DNA of 64,000 nucleotides. It comes from Datura wrightii (taxonomy: Eukaryota; Streptophyta; Magnoliopsida; Solanales; Solanaceae). Both the position numbers and the translations under genes were made by a program. The notes beneath the pieces were generated by a model. It was not told the DNA's origin. It worked only from the letters and a program-made list of their open reading frames with translations, and ran no database searches. The stretch spans positions 147,324,501 to 147,388,500 of the forward strand of contig JASDFA010000016.1 in the NCBI GenBank assembly GCA_035772735.1. Reading direction: 5' to 3'. Below are positions 46,000 to 58,639 of the stretch, piece by piece; the stretch's first letter is position 1; every line of letters begins with the position of its first letter.

Positions 46000-46660
46000 T
46001 CAACTCTTGAAAGCTTTTCTCACAAGCCTCCGACCATTGGAACTTTACTCTTTTTCTGAGTCAACTTGGTCAAAGGTGTTGAAATATATGAGAAGCCCTC
46101 AACAAACCTCCAGTAGTAGCCAGAAAAACCCAAGAAACTCTAAAAATATCCAAAGGATTCACCGGTCTAGGCCAATTCTTCACCGCCTCAATTTTCTGCA
46201 AATCTACCTTGATGCCCTCACTTTATATCACATGGACCAAAAATGCCATGTAGTTCAACCAAAACTCACACTTACTGACCTTTGCATACAAATGGCGATC
46301 CTTGAGAGTCTGTAGCACTACTCTCAAATGAGAAGCATGTTCCTCCTCGCTCAGAGAGTATATAAGAAAGTCAACAATGAACACAATCACGAACATGTCC
46401 AAATATGCCTTGAACACCCTGTTCATTAGATCCATAAAATCTGCAGGGGCATTGGTTAGTCCAAAAGACATAACAACAAATTTGTAAGGACCATAACGAG
46501 TCCTAAGAGCGGTTTTCAGGACATCACATTCTCGAACCCTGAGCTGATGATACCCGGACCTGAGATCTATCTTTGAGAAACACTTAGCACCCTGAAGCTG
46601 GTCGAACAAATCATCAATCCTGGACAAAAGGTACCTATTCTTCACAGTGACCTTGTTCAG
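46000..46660 (-). pseudogene. Reverse transcriptase, unit G
   Basis: The open piece 46645-46223 shows CFSKIDLRSGYHQLRV, FVVMSFGLTNAPADFMDLMN and VFIVDFLIYSLSEEEHASHL. As in E, the first catalytic Asp of FIDD is Val. It ends in a stop after FLVHVI where other copies have GHVVSSEG. The following part to 46000 (YRRFVEGF region) is frameshifted the same way in E. Confidence 0.85.
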
Positions 46661-47091
46661 TTACCGATAATCAATAGACGTGCGAAGGGAACCATCCTTC
46701 TTTCGGATGAAGAGAACCGGTGTACCCCATAGAGGCTTGCTCAGTCTAATGAAGCCCTTATATAGTAGGTCGCAACTGATCCTTCAACTCCTTTGGCTAG
46801 GCCGCAGCAATCCGGTACGGAGGAGTAGATATAGGCTGCGAGTCGGGAGAAGGTCAATACCAAAATCAATCTCCTGCTCGAGAGGAACACTTGGAAAATC
46901 ATCAGGAAAGAACTTTGGATACTCACGTACTTCAGGAACTGACTGGATAGTTTGGGTTTCAAACTCGACATCCTTAACCCTAACTAGATGGTACATGAAA
47001 CCCTGAGAAATCATCGTTCTGGCCTTAAGGTAGGAACTGAATTGACCTACAAGAACAGCTGAACTACCCTTCCATTCTAAGACTGGCTCAA
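46661..47091 (-). pseudogene. Protease-reverse transcriptase linker, unit G
   Basis: Overlapping open pieces 47014-46784 and 46971-46741 contain YHLVRVKDVEFETQTIQSVP and FGIDLLP, the linker before reverse transcriptase. Indels near 46775-46850 break it. Confidence 0.65.
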
Positions 47092-47430
47092 TCAGAAATC
47101 TAAACTATACTGACCGAGTTCTACAATTAACTGAAGCATAGATGCAAATAGCCAATCCATGTCGAGGATAACAGCGAAATCGGTCATGGCTAACTCTATC
47201 GAATCTGTTGAGGTGACCTTATGAAGGACTTGTACTGGACAATCTCTATACACCCGTCTAGCTATAACTGAGTCACCTACTGGAGTGGAAACTGAGAAGG
47301 GTTCTGATAAGACATTGGGACTGACTCCGAAGCTACTGGCCACATAAGGTGTCACAAAAGACAGGGTAGCTGCCGGATCTAGAAAAGCATATACATATAC
47401 CTGGAAAACTCTCAACATATCAGTGACCAC
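47092..47430 (-). pseudogene. Aspartic protease, unit G
   Basis: 112 open codons: MVTDMLRVFQVYVYAFLDPA, then ATLSFVTPYVASSFGVSP, VLSEPFSVSTPVGDSVIARR and FAVILDMDWLFAS. The loop reads DPAATLSF, so the glycine after DP is Ala. The domain is otherwise nearly whole, unlike in E where this half is deleted. Confidence 0.82.
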
Positions 47431-47583
47431 ATTCGAGGAGGCCTCCTGCTCCTGACGGGTTGCTAAAGCATAGAATCTGTTCTGGCGCTACCTACCAGTT
47501 GTGTTAGTAGATGCTCCTTGATGTGCTGAACATGGGGGAAGGGATGTTGAGCTAGAAGCTGGGCCTCGCTCCCCAACCTGATC

Positions 47584-48665
47584 CTATCTCACAGCTGGAC
47601 AATCTCTAAGCATGTGTCCCCGCTGCCCATGTCCAAAAAAAGATCCTGATCCTACCAAACACTGGCCTGTGTGCCCTCGCCCACACCTGCGATAAGTTGG
47701 GATGCTGGAATTTGCGGGCCTATTATTATGACCCCTCGAGCCTGATGCCCTCCCTCTATGATCATGGCTGGGATTTGATGGCACACTCATTGCTGAAGAT
47801 GCTGGGGCTGATGATATTTGTGGGGTCTGCTATTGTTACCCACCACCGGACCTCTGCTGAGAGAATCTGTGGTCCTCCGTCATGGCCTTTTTGGCCACAC
47901 TCTCTCTCGAATGTGTCACCTCCATCTGCTAGGAGTATACTACTATCCGAGGGAAGTCCATATCCTGGTGAAGCATGGCTGTCCTGCAGTATTTGTCCAA
48001 ATGACCTGCAACTCCATGGACATATCTACTCACCCGCATCATTTGTTCGGCTACCAACTCTGGAGAATATTTCGATAAGCGAGTGAACTCAAGTGCATAC
48101 TCTTTCACAGTCATTCTCCCTTTCTTCAAATTCACAATCTCAGCTGCTTTCAACTCCCTCATCTCCCGAGAGAAGAACCTATCGGACAAATGCAACCTGG
48201 AACCTTCCCAAGTGATCGTACCTACTCCTACGACCCCACAATCCTACCATTGCTGAAACTAGATATGCGCGACCCTTTTTAGATGATAAGAGGCTAAATC
48301 GGCGCACTCCACCCCATTCAGCCCCATGACCTGGGTGATCTTGACAATCTCATCAACAAACTCATGTGGGACTTCAGCTACCTTGGACCCAAGGAATTCC
48401 GACAGGTTCATCCTTAAGAAGTCTCTGACTCGAGATGCCACTGCATTGCCATTTTGCAGAACATGCGCAATGGCTTGATGATTGACCTGAACAGTTAAGG
48501 CCTGCACAAGCATCTAAATAGCGGCCCGGAACTCAGCATGGGCAGCTGGCTCTGGAGTGTTTGAGGCTCCTGAACTGGTGGGGTTGGCTGATGCCCAAAA
48601 CCATTTCCATCCTTTTGGCCTTCACCACCTCCATTCCTCCTTCTATTTATTCTTCAACGAGCCAT
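47584..48665 (-). pseudogene. Gag, unit G
   Basis: The ATG at 48665 is followed by a stop at the fourth codon. Open pieces: 48513-48259 (QALTVQVNHQAIAHVLQNGN, FVDEIVKITQVMGLNGVECA), 48195-47929 (FSREMRELKAAEIVNLKKGR, YALEFTRLSKYSPELV) and 47790-47584, where the zinc knuckle reads FFGHGQRGHMLRDC, having lost its first two cysteines. Dead. Confidence 0.78.
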
Positions 48666-48858
48666 GATTTTACAATCGCGAATAGCACGAATTAGAAGGA
48701 TAGGAATACTTTTCATTGCATGACATAGATCATGAAAGAAGGGGACAGTTCCTAAACGTCTTATAGCCTCTTTTTCATAAGTGTGGCGCATTTCGCACCC
48801 ATGAAAAAGACTCTACTTAACGCGGCTTTCAGACACCCTAGGACACATCAAACCTATT
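48666..48858 (-). other. 5' leader of unit G with conserved open stretch
   Basis: In frame with gag: RHTYEKEAIRRLGTVPFFHD and onward to the gag ATG without a stop. Confidence 0.6.
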
Positions 48859-48870
48859 TTTCTGATGCCA
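48859..48870 (-). promoter_or_regulatory. Decayed primer binding site, unit G
   Basis: The minus strand reads TGGCATCAGAAA against TGGTATCAGAGC. Confidence 0.7.
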
Positions 48871-48874
48871 AGTT

Positions 48875-51250
48875 TGTCACGACCCAAATCGAGGACCGGG
48901 TCATAGACACGGGATAAGGTACCCCCAGAGACCCCAAGTCGACCAATGGCATAAGCATACATCTAACTCAATCAAGAAACTGAAAGATCGACAATACAAT
49001 CATAGTAGAAGTTTAACTTAAATATAACATCAGAATAAAAAAAACTCCAATGCTGAGGTACATACTTATGTCTAAATAGATTCTAGTAATGAAGAGTTCA
49101 TGGTACAAGACTCCAACTAACTCAACAAGCTCAAAACTGAAATACATAAAGAAAGATAGATAGTCTGGTCCTCTAAAGATGAGGACTCACAAACAAGAAG
49201 GTGCTAACTCCAATAAGCTATCTAAGAGAAGGGCTGAAGCTGCGAGCCGGGTCTTGTATCATGAAATGATACAACATAGAAAGTATGTGTTCAGTACATA
49301 CAATGTACTGAGTATGCAAGGTACGTAAAACCAGTAATGTAAGTGAAAATCATTTAGACACAATGCATTAGTTAACCATAATATCAGTAAGTTGAGAGTA
49401 GGGCTTGTATGCATCATTACTAAAATCATGATCCTTTCATAACATGAAAATCCATAGCTTTATAACATCAACTGCCTCGAATGACTCAAAGTTGAAATAT
49501 AACATTTATAGAAAGGCTTGATCATTGAGTCAAACCTTGCTTTTAGAACATGCATGAGTATATGATAACCATGAGTAATGAATATGCAAATTCAAAATTG
49601 GATAAGACAATTGTAGACTCGTCACTTAATCGACATACCACGATAGAGAGTACGTGGTTTCGACTATCACACTCAACTGGGTAGAGCCATCCAAAACCTT
49701 GCTATGTCTAAGGATGCTACCATGATATCAATATCAAGGTGAAGTCCCATTCGGTCAAGGGGAATCTCACAAGGGAGGTCCCCAAACATATAATAGTATA
49801 AACCCACGTTGGCGTATAGTTCTGGGGCATAGGGTGATCGACCCTCAACAGCCTGCTCGGTGCTAGACTCTTCTCCCAAAACATGAAATGCTTTATATCG
49901 TATATAACAAACTTTAGAATCATCTATTGATTATTCTTAAAGATTAAATCATGCATAAACTCAACATCATATGAAAACAAAGCTCAACATTGTCTATTGA
50001 CAAAGCTCAATAATGAAATCATGCATAGACTCAACATCGTATGAAAACGAAGCTCAGTAGTAACATACATCTCAATTGTGAATTCATGCATATGAGAAGT
50101 TTTATTTCAAAACATACCACAAGCTCAAAGATAAGTGGGAGCCCTTACTCTAAAAACAAGTGGTAAGCTTACTATAGAGATACTACATCATCATACTCGA
50201 TATAAGCGCTTTGCCCAAAACTTTATCATGCTTGGATCTACTCAATTTAATTTGAAAACAATATCATAATCATGGGTAGCTTTAGAAACATTCTTTTCAT
50301 AATCACATCTCATCATCATCATTCTCTTCTTTCATGAACCTCTCATCCATGGGCCTTTAATTTCATAAAACTAGAAAACACAATTTTCATTGTAAACAAT
50401 TTAAAATCTTCCCATCACAATTCATCAATAGAAACATAATCTAATCATACCCATGTATATAAATTGAAGTATTATGCAATTGGGTGAAAACCCCATAACT
50501 TGATCGTAGGAATTTCTTATATGTAGATAGAAAATTGGGCATGGGTGTGGAAGAAAACACCCACTCATAACCCTATATACCTGGAAGGGATGATTCTGCC
50601 ACTTCTTTGATTGCCCAAGATGAGATTCCAATGGAATCCTTGAAGACTTGCTCTAAATCACCTCTTCAACCTCTCAACTATGCATGCATGGAGTGAAATA
50701 ACTTAGAATAGGTTTTCCCCTCTTAAAAACATTTAAAATGAGCCTTAAACAATATGTATAGGTCTTTGGAACTTAGAAATTATGAAAAGACCCTTACTTA
50801 ATTCGCAGGAAAATACTGCCAGGTGGTTTTAACGGACAACCTAACGGATTGTGGTCCTTAGTAACGACTAGTTGCCTAGTTTGTTACGTACACTGGATTC
50901 CTGATCCACTGGGCTTGTAATGACTAAAATAGTGACTCGTTAGGGGTGATCGCGACTCATAGGCACCAATTGTAAGGTGCACTGCCTTAACTTCTTCTTC
51001 TTTCCTTCTACCTCACCCCACGACTGACCTAATGACTCATGGGGTCTGACCACAAGTTGTTTCCACACCCCTGGGGAACCTTTTCCTTAAACTTCCCACA
51101 GTATCCACTAGTCTCCCCACAAGTCACCTGACGACGCGTGGGCTCTCCTCACGAGTTGTCCAATGACTCGTCCTGAGTCTGCATCACCAATTTCATATTT
51201 TTTTGTGTTTTAACTCCCGGGTCCGATCTTTAAGCTCCCGGGGTATGAAA
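48875..51250 (-). repeat. Right (5') LTR of the E/G array
   Basis: 2376 bp from TGTCACGACCC to GGGGTATGAAA. It matches the middle LTR throughout, including the unusual GTATGAAA end and the approximately 75-bp tandem repeat at 49925-50065. Confidence 0.87.
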
Positions 51251-51771
51251 TTATCATACCCATCCTGAAACCTACAATAAAAGATGAAAAAAGTCCTATA
51301 GTGATCCTAGTTTAACCATCCGAAGAGATGAAGTACAGAAAATAAGGGCAAGCCTATGTTATATGATGTGTAGTATTTGGAACTTCATTGGGATAGTAAG
51401 AGTCCCATTTTTTTTATTTCCAAGTTCATTATTTTATATATTTGTGAGTGTTGGGCACTTCATTTGCTGTGACGGTACTGGATTTTTGTTGTATTTTACC
51501 AATTCTCTGTGTGAATAGCATTGGTGATAACTCAATTCTCTACTAAAAGTTGGATGCCATATTTTGATCTTTGTATGTCATTGATTATGGTTACATGTGA
51601 GCATAGATGATTTAGTTTGAACAGAAAAGGGATCATTAACTAATTGTACTTCATAGTGCAAATATTGTTGTGTTGGTTATAGGTATTCTAGGTTTACTTT
51701 CTAGTTAAGCATCATTTTTAGTTTTTGTTTCCTTTGCCCGAGGGCATTCAAAAGTCTTAAGTTGAGGGTGT
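51251..51771 (+). other. 3' internal region of element F with polypurine tract
   Basis: No coding sequence. TGCCCGAGGGCA (51735-51746) forms a 5-bp stem with a GA loop, and AAGTTGAGGGTGT (51759-51771) is the polypurine-type tract directly before the LTR. Confidence 0.65.
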
Positions 51772-53317
51772 TGATGTGTTGTGAGTTTATAGCACTTTCG
51801 ACGCTTAAAACTGGGAAACTAGCATGGACTTAGGTGTGTTTAATGGATATGAGGCCCTTTTACTTTGTTTTCAGAGAAAATAGATATTGGAGCTAAATTG
51901 TGCAAAATATGGAGAAAAATGCAGAAAAGTGGCTTAGTATGGATCTTAGTACAAGTCGTACTAAGAATCATGGAAAGGCCCAGGAGCAATGTATAAGGCA
52001 CAAACAATTTATGGCTCATGGTACGAGCCGTACTATCCTAGTACGAGTCGTACCATAGTAGTCATGGAAAGTTCCAGGAGGAATTGCACAGGTCAAGTGT
52101 CTTAGTATGGGTTGCAACCATGTCATGAGACCTACCTAAGACCCGTACCAAGGAACCATGAAAAAGACCAGAAAAATGGAAGACTGGTAGAATTCAAGGT
52201 ATGAGAAAGAGTCACAGATCATGGAACTAAGGTACGAGTCACGCCAAGCAATCCATGGAAGTTAACAGAGAATGTTAGCAAGTGCAAGTTCAAGCCACGA
52301 AAAGATTATACAACTAGTAGGTTCTTGGTACGAGTCATACCAGAAGTCAACACTTAGCCAGATTCAATAGAAGCCAGTCAATGTATAAGTCAAGGTACGA
52401 CCCATACAATCTTGTTGCGGTTCATATGTGAAGGCAGCGACAATTTTTTGTAGTTTCCTTATTTACTTAGTAGAAGGTTTCAATTATTTGTATAAATACA
52501 TTTTTGTTTATTTTCAGTAGAGAGACGCAATTAGAGAGATTAGAGAGTTGAACATTGAGTTTTATTTCATTGAGAGACAAGTTGTAAATTTTTATTCATG
52601 TCTTGGAGATATTATTACTTTGACTTCTTACTTGTTCTTGAGTTATTCAATATCAATTCTTGCAATAATCAAGCACATTTTCTTTTCAATCATCCTTGTA
52701 AGTGTTCAGTTATGTGTTTGTCTATAAATGCTAATAACGATCTTACAATCATGAGATGCCAAAACTCCACAACAAGGTTGTGGGAACCAGTGAAAATTAA
52801 TGAACTAGAGTTACACAATGTGATTCAAAACCAATGCTAAACACTTGTATTGTATTCTCTTCAACTTTAATGTATCTTGACAATCCACAATGTTAAGACT
52901 TGCCCGAATTATTTACTTGCTTGAACTTAGAAAAGTAGAGATTAGGAAAAGAGAATTACAACAAAGCCTTGATCTTTATGGGTCATTGTATGACTTGAGA
53001 TGTGGTTGCAGGATAGTTAATATGGAACAAATTGATAACGGTTGAATTGAAATTGCTCATGAGAACTAACCTAGTCATGAGTATAGTTATCCAATAGGGA
53101 CAAATCAGTCATTTGGATGAACCGTAGTTATCAGTTCTACAAGTAAACATTGGGATAGATTACGAGTGTAAATCTGAAGTAGTTATGAACCCATGGGGAA
53201 CACTTATCCTAGTTAATTGCAAATCTTGATAAACAACAACCATTTTTCAATCATTTTTTATAATTATTTTTATAAGCCCCCCTTTTTGGAGATAACATAC
53301 CCAAAAGCTTAATACCT
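51772..53317 (+). repeat. 3' LTR of element F (end lost)
   Basis: It starts TGATGTGTTGTGAG and matches 36584 on for about 1546 bp, stopping after ATTAGT. Confidence 0.83.
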
Positions 53318-54765
53318 ACATTAGTCAGAATGGATTGAAGTGCAAGGAATACAACTTATTCAGAATGGATCGATAATCCATAGTTAATGCTCCATGACTT
53401 TTTCACAATTGGAATCTCAAGACTTGACTTGGTTCTTCAGCTTATCATCTCCCCCTTAGCTCAAGAGTCAAGTTCTAAGTCTTTGGACCTTTTCTCTAAA
53501 CTGGGCTACAATCAAATAACTCTTGTGGGTCTGGGTATTACTATACATATGGAAGCTATACTATCTCTCAATGACTAGACGTATAGATACTAAAATTTAT
53601 ACTAGGATTGCTTTCTTAAGCAGCTCCTAACATTCGTTTTGGCTCTAAGGCTATCATTGTAGGATTTATACTTTTTCTATCGTATCAACTTCACACATCC
53701 AATCCTCTATCCACCCAATGAAATGTTAAGGCTTATACTAAGAGAATCAAAATCATCTACCTTATTTAAAATCCTCTAGCCTTAGCTCTTTAGGACACCA
53801 TATAGTACATACCCACTATTATTTACACTCTCAATTCAAGAATACTAAACTATGCACACATGGCAATTTAAGAGCTTAGAATCTAGTGTAACTACATCCA
53901 CCTTGGTGCACATCTTTCCTTTTTAACATTCAAGGCTCTACTTCAACTATTGACTTATCCTCCAACCAGCTATACTTAATCTTTTCCTAACATACTAACA
54001 TGCCCTCAGGATCTTATACTCTAGTTCAAATATGCTCTAAGTCATCTTTACCAATAACTCTTTCTCTAAATACTACCATGGAATCTACATAGAAACTTAT
54101 TACTCTTTGGTCAACACCAAGGGGCTTACTATCCCATTATTTACCTTGTAGATAATGACTATGGCTACATACTTCCCTCAATCAGTATCTCCATTTTTTG
54201 CTTCCACACTTCTACTTCATATTTTTGGCTCTAGGTTCATTCTAATACTCATTGCTAACACAACCGAAATCATACTATCTCTAAGATGTCAATACTACAC
54301 AAGCACTTAGAGACATACTCTCCCACTATCAATGTCATATCAAAGTTTCAAAATTGGGGGGGGGGGGTGGGGTCTAAGAGCACATCTTACTATAGGCTCA
54401 ATACACAATTCATGATAACAAGAGTGCATTATTGTGATATATTACACTTAAATGCAATAATGGGTTCTTCTTAAGCCCTTGTGTTGTCCTTTAACTTTCT
54501 GATAGAACTTCATCGCTTGGTATCTAAGCTTTTGCTGCTTTTATCACCTTGATGACGAGGCATAGTAAGCGGAATTGGAACAATGCAAAAAACCGTATAA
54601 AGTTTCTTATGGAACATCTCTATTGCACGATCTAGAGTATGAAAGAGTAAGAAACTTTTCTTAAATGTTCATAGTCCCTCAATTGTAGAAGAAGGGCAAT
54701 CACAACCATAAGTGAGATTCTACTGGCACGACTTCACAGACTCCCTAGGACTCTTTGAACGTAAA
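53318..54765 (-). other. Internal sequence of J, right part
   Basis: No recognisable gene. A G-run of 10 with a following TGGGG lies at about 54357-54372. The part next to the primer site (54600-54760) is homologous to the chromovirus leaders of A, C, D, E and G. Confidence 0.5.
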
Positions 54766-54778
54766 GCTCTGATACCAA
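54766..54778 (-). promoter_or_regulatory. Primer binding site, element J
   Basis: The minus strand reads TTGGTATCAGAGC, an intact tRNA-iMet site. Confidence 0.85.
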
Positions 54779-54781
54779 GTT

Positions 54782-56966
54782 TGACACACCCCAAGACTAC
54801 ATCCTAGATATGACCGACACTCAAACTACTTAGTGATCCAAGTCAATCCTTTGCCTAACTTACTACTCGCTGAGAACATAATAAAGTAATGCTGAAACTA
54901 ATGTTGTAATGGGCTCAATATAATATAGTAAGATTTATTAACTGGACTAAAATCAATGTTGTAAAGTAATATTATTAACTTAACTCTAACTCTATCTATA
55001 ATGTGTCTATAACATAAGACAGGTGCTGGGACAAAGCTCTCACAGCTACCTTAAGCTCTACTAAAATAAAATAACTCAATAATATTTGGAAAAGTAAGAG
55101 GTCTCACAAAATGTCGAATGAAGTGAAATCCTAATAAAATGTCCAGTGTTGATCCTGTTTACCTTAATATATATCATGATATGATGCAACACTAAAATAG
55201 GCATCAGTACATGAAATGTACGGTATGTAATAAGACTGAATGAAGCAACGTTAGCAATAATGTCCAAGAAAAGGACATAACTAGAATCAATAAACTTGAC
55301 ATTAACCAATGAACTGAAACTATACTCTGAAACTATGAATGATGTATAAGACACAATCTGATAATATGATCAATGAGCAAAGTAGTTTATGCAATTAAAC
55401 TCATGCATCATAATGATCTCTATAAATACATATGTAAATAATATATTTCTTTAGATTGGAAGTTTCTCATAACTGACAACCATCATGAATGAGTGCATGA
55501 TGATCCCACATTTGGCCTACGTAGAGGAGGGCTATCTAAAACCTTGCCAGGGCTGAGGATAAAACTGAACTATGGATCCATAACAAAAGTCCTTACTAGC
55601 GACTTATCTAAAGAGTCGCCCGAACCAACGGTATGATTCTATCCTATGCTAGCTACATTGTTTTGGGGCTTAGGGGTTGTCTGAACCCGTTCACCCACCT
55701 CGATGCATGATAATTCTCCCAAAACATGTGCTCATATAACTTATGCCTATCTAAGGCAACAAAAAACATCTTTTATAAAGTACTTTTGCTCTAGATATAA
55801 TAGATTTTTAAATCTCTACGGAGCCTTTCACTCAAAATCTTGGGAGTCTCTGTACTCAAAATCTCTTATAAAAATTTGTGAGCTTCTACGCTCAAAACTC
55901 CTAATTTTCAAAATAAGACTTTCCTTTAGATTTTGTAAATTGTGTTAAAGAAACCACACTTTCTTTCTCAAAATCTCCTCATAAAAACTCTTTTAAAATT
56001 CTACTTTCTTTATGAGAACAAAGCAATTAATCTCAAATAACAATGCTTTCAAAATCATTAATTTTATGCAATAGGGTTGATGGGATAAGAGACATGAACC
56101 AACCTCAATAATCAAGGATCCAGGATCAAGGATCAAAAATCAAGAATAAAGAATAAAGAGAGTATGATCAATAATCAATAGAGTAGGATTACAATCAAGA
56201 GACTTCAACATACTACTCAATATGAAGAATTCAATAATGGCAATTAACATATATAGATAGAGAAGAAGATAATTCAAGAATTGGGTAAAAACTCTAGCTT
56301 TAGTCTCAATGAATTCTTGCATAGATGTAGGCCATAAGGATGATTAGGAATCCTTATTTAGGTTATACTTACATACGTAGAAATAAGAACTTAGTCTCAA
56401 GCTTGAAGAACCCTAGGTTGAAGAAGATAAGCTCCTAGCTTGCTTGATGAGCTTGAGAGCTAATGATCTTAAATTCAAGTTGTAATGAATGGAAATAAGG
56501 GTTTAGACTAATTAAACCCTTAAATATACTCTTTAGGAATCCCAAAACAGTTTGGAGTAGGTTCTTAAAACATAGAAAAGTATGAAAATAACCTTAGAAT
56601 CCCTTCTGCAAATTTGACCCATCCAATGACGGCATATCACTTGATAGTGCTTCACTAAAATACTCATAAAGTTTTACTCTGAGCTCCGATTGGTGTAAGG
56701 TCAGATGAATTTGAAATATGACTTGAAGAGATTCAATTTGGTGGGATTAATCACCCAGAAATACTTCATAAATTTAGATTATGATTGTTAGAAGTTGACC
56801 CTTGTAAAAACTTACATGGAAACTCAATTGGTAAGAAGGCTCTCAACTCAACTTTATGATACGGGTTCGTTATGACCTTAACTCATATATAATGCACTTA
56901 TCACCATTAAGAATGGATATTAAGACCTAGTTTTAATAAAAATTTATCGAGTTCAGATCTATCCAT
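54782..56966 (-). repeat. 5' LTR of element J (cut by M)
   Basis: It starts TGACACACCCC beside the primer site and matches 33207-35446 except for its last 50 bp or so, which are missing beyond the M insertion at GATCTATCCAT. Confidence 0.83.
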
Positions 56967-58634
56967 TGATGTGCTATGAGTTTATAGCATTTTCGATGCT
57001 TAAATCTGAGAAAATAGCATGGACTTAGGTATTATATGGATATGAGGTGCTTTTACATTGTTTTCATGAAAAATAGGTGTTGGAGCAAAAATGTGCAAAA
57101 GATGCTTAGATGTACAGTAAATCAGCCAGGTACCAATATTAGTACGATCTATACCTAGATTGTATGAGTGGTACTGAGACTCGTGGAAAGCCTCAGAAGG
57201 TTGAAACAATGTGAAGGAGAAGTACGGCTCTCAGTACGATCCATACCAGGATGGTAAGAGCCATAATTGGAGTTGTGTAGAAATATTCAGAGAAAATGTG
57301 CACAAGAAGTCTCTTTGTACTTCTGGAACCCACGGATCGTAACATATACTTATGACCCATACCATGAGTCGTGGGGAGCTTCAATGATTCTTAGATACTT
57401 GTCAAAACTCCAGATGCAACAAGTAAGTATGAGTAATAGGAGCAAGGTACGAGCCATACCACAATACTCGTAGAAAACTTCAGCAGATGTTAAAGTTCTT
57501 AGTGTCAAGCCACAGATGGATTGTATAACTCGTAGGACAATGGTATGAGTCATAATAGTTTCCAACACATAGTCAAGTCTGCAGCAGCCAAGGAATGTAC
57601 GAGAGCCAAGTACGACCCGTAAAATCTTGTTACAGGTCATATGATCAGTCGTAGGATGAGTCGGCGCTGAAAATGGAAATTTCCCTATTACCTTAGGAAA
57701 AAATTTCTGATTTCTTAATAAATACCTTTTTAAGTTTTGTTTTAGTAAAACAAGGAGTGCAGTAGACGTGTGATTACATTGAGAGAAGTTTTATTTGTGA
57801 ATTATTATCCAATTTTGGAGAGCAATTCTTAGGATCAACACTTTGTTTATTAAAGTGTTCTTGATTTTGTTCATGAATATTCAAAGTAGGTTTTCTTCTA
57901 ATTATTGTTGTAAACATTTAATTATGTGTTTGTCTATGAATGCTAATTACAATTTTACAATCATCCACAACTAGAGTTGTGGGAACCATGGTGAATTAAC
58001 GAAATAGGGTTACATAAAGTGATTCAAAATCAATGCTAAACTCTTGTATTTTATTCTCTTAATCTTTATACGTTTCTTAATGGTGCGCAACATTAGGACT
58101 TCCCCAAATTGTTTACTTTCTTGAACCTAGAGAAGTAGAGATTCGAAAAAGAGAATTACAACAAAGACTTGATTTTTATGATCATTGTATGACATGAGTT
58201 GCAGTCGAAGGACACTTAATTTGGAACATATTGATAACGGTTAGTTTGAAATCACTCATGAGAACTGACCCAGTGATTGAATATAGTAATCCAATAGGGA
58301 CGAACTAGTTATTTAGATGAACCCTAATTATCAGGTCTACAAGTAAGCATTGGGATTAATCACATGTGTACACCCGAAGTAGTTATGAACCCATGGGGAA
58401 TACTTACCTAGTTATTTGCAAATCATGATACTAACCACAATCACGATCTTGTTTTATTATTGTTTTTCTTTAAACCCACCAATTTGGAGATAACTTACTA
58501 ACAAGTTTAAGTACTAGCATTAGTCTAGATCTTACCTTATTCCCTGTGGGTTCGACCCCAACCTCTTTGTTAGGTTCTTTATTGATAATGTCCGCTTCGT
58601 ACTTTTCCAGGAAGTGTGAGATTGAGCATTATCA
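56967..58634 (+). repeat. 5' LTR of element M
   Basis: 1668 bp from TGATGTGCTATGAG to GAGCATTATCA, the same family as B and F. It includes CCTGTGGGTTCGACCCCAAC near its end, a block typical of Athila/Tat LTRs. Confidence 0.88.
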
Positions 58635-58639
58635 AAAAG

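Larger units (their letters stand above)
38727..51250 (-). mobile_element. E/G array: truncated three-unit chromovirus, internal-LTR-internal-LTR
   Basis: Right to left: LTR (48875-51250), full internal region G (43779-48874), LTR (41395-43778), second internal region E (38727-41394), which stops in RNase H and lacks integrase and a third LTR. The middle LTR has a primer-site side toward E and a polypurine-tract side toward G, so it serves both. E and G share many inactivating changes. This layout is the known product of unequal recombination between LTRs of one family, followed by loss of the left end. Both outer flanks are element F sequence. Confidence 0.85.
36584..53317 (+). mobile_element. 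Element F: Athila-like deletion derivative, split by the E/G array
   Basis: The 5' LTR is 36584-38253. The internal sequence is 38254-38726 and 51251-51771. The 3' LTR is 51772-53317 and has lost its end. The internal part goes from the leader straight to the post-pol motif (GGGAGGCAACCCATGG near 38390), so gag and pol were deleted before or after insertion. The E/G chromovirus array lies between the two internal parts. The 3' LTR stops matching after ATTAGT (53317), where M's and F's 5' LTRs go on for about 120 bp. No exact duplication of the left flank ACATA is seen on the right because that end is lost. Confidence 0.8.
33207..56966 (-). mobile_element. Element J: non-coding LTR element, split by F and cut by M
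   Basis: The left 3' LTR is 33207-35446, the right 5' LTR is 54782-56966. Between them, once F (36584-53317) is removed, lie about 1.14 kb (35447-36583) and 1.46 kb (53318-54781). A tRNA-iMet primer site lies at 54766-54778 and a polypurine tract with GAGGA hairpin at 35447-35481, all on the minus strand. No gag or pol word can be followed in the roughly 2.6 kb of internal sequence. It looks like a large non-autonomous derivative (LARD-like) of a chromovirus, judging by primer site, leader homology and 2.2-kb LTRs. Its right LTR lacks about the last 50 bp because M inserted at 56967. Confidence 0.75.

Noticed and set aside
53387..53578. Plus-strand ORF with LFSKLGYNQI, recalling a reverse transcriptase word
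   Set aside because: The match is limited to a few residues, nothing before or after fits, and the surrounding element J runs on the other strand. Chance is likely.
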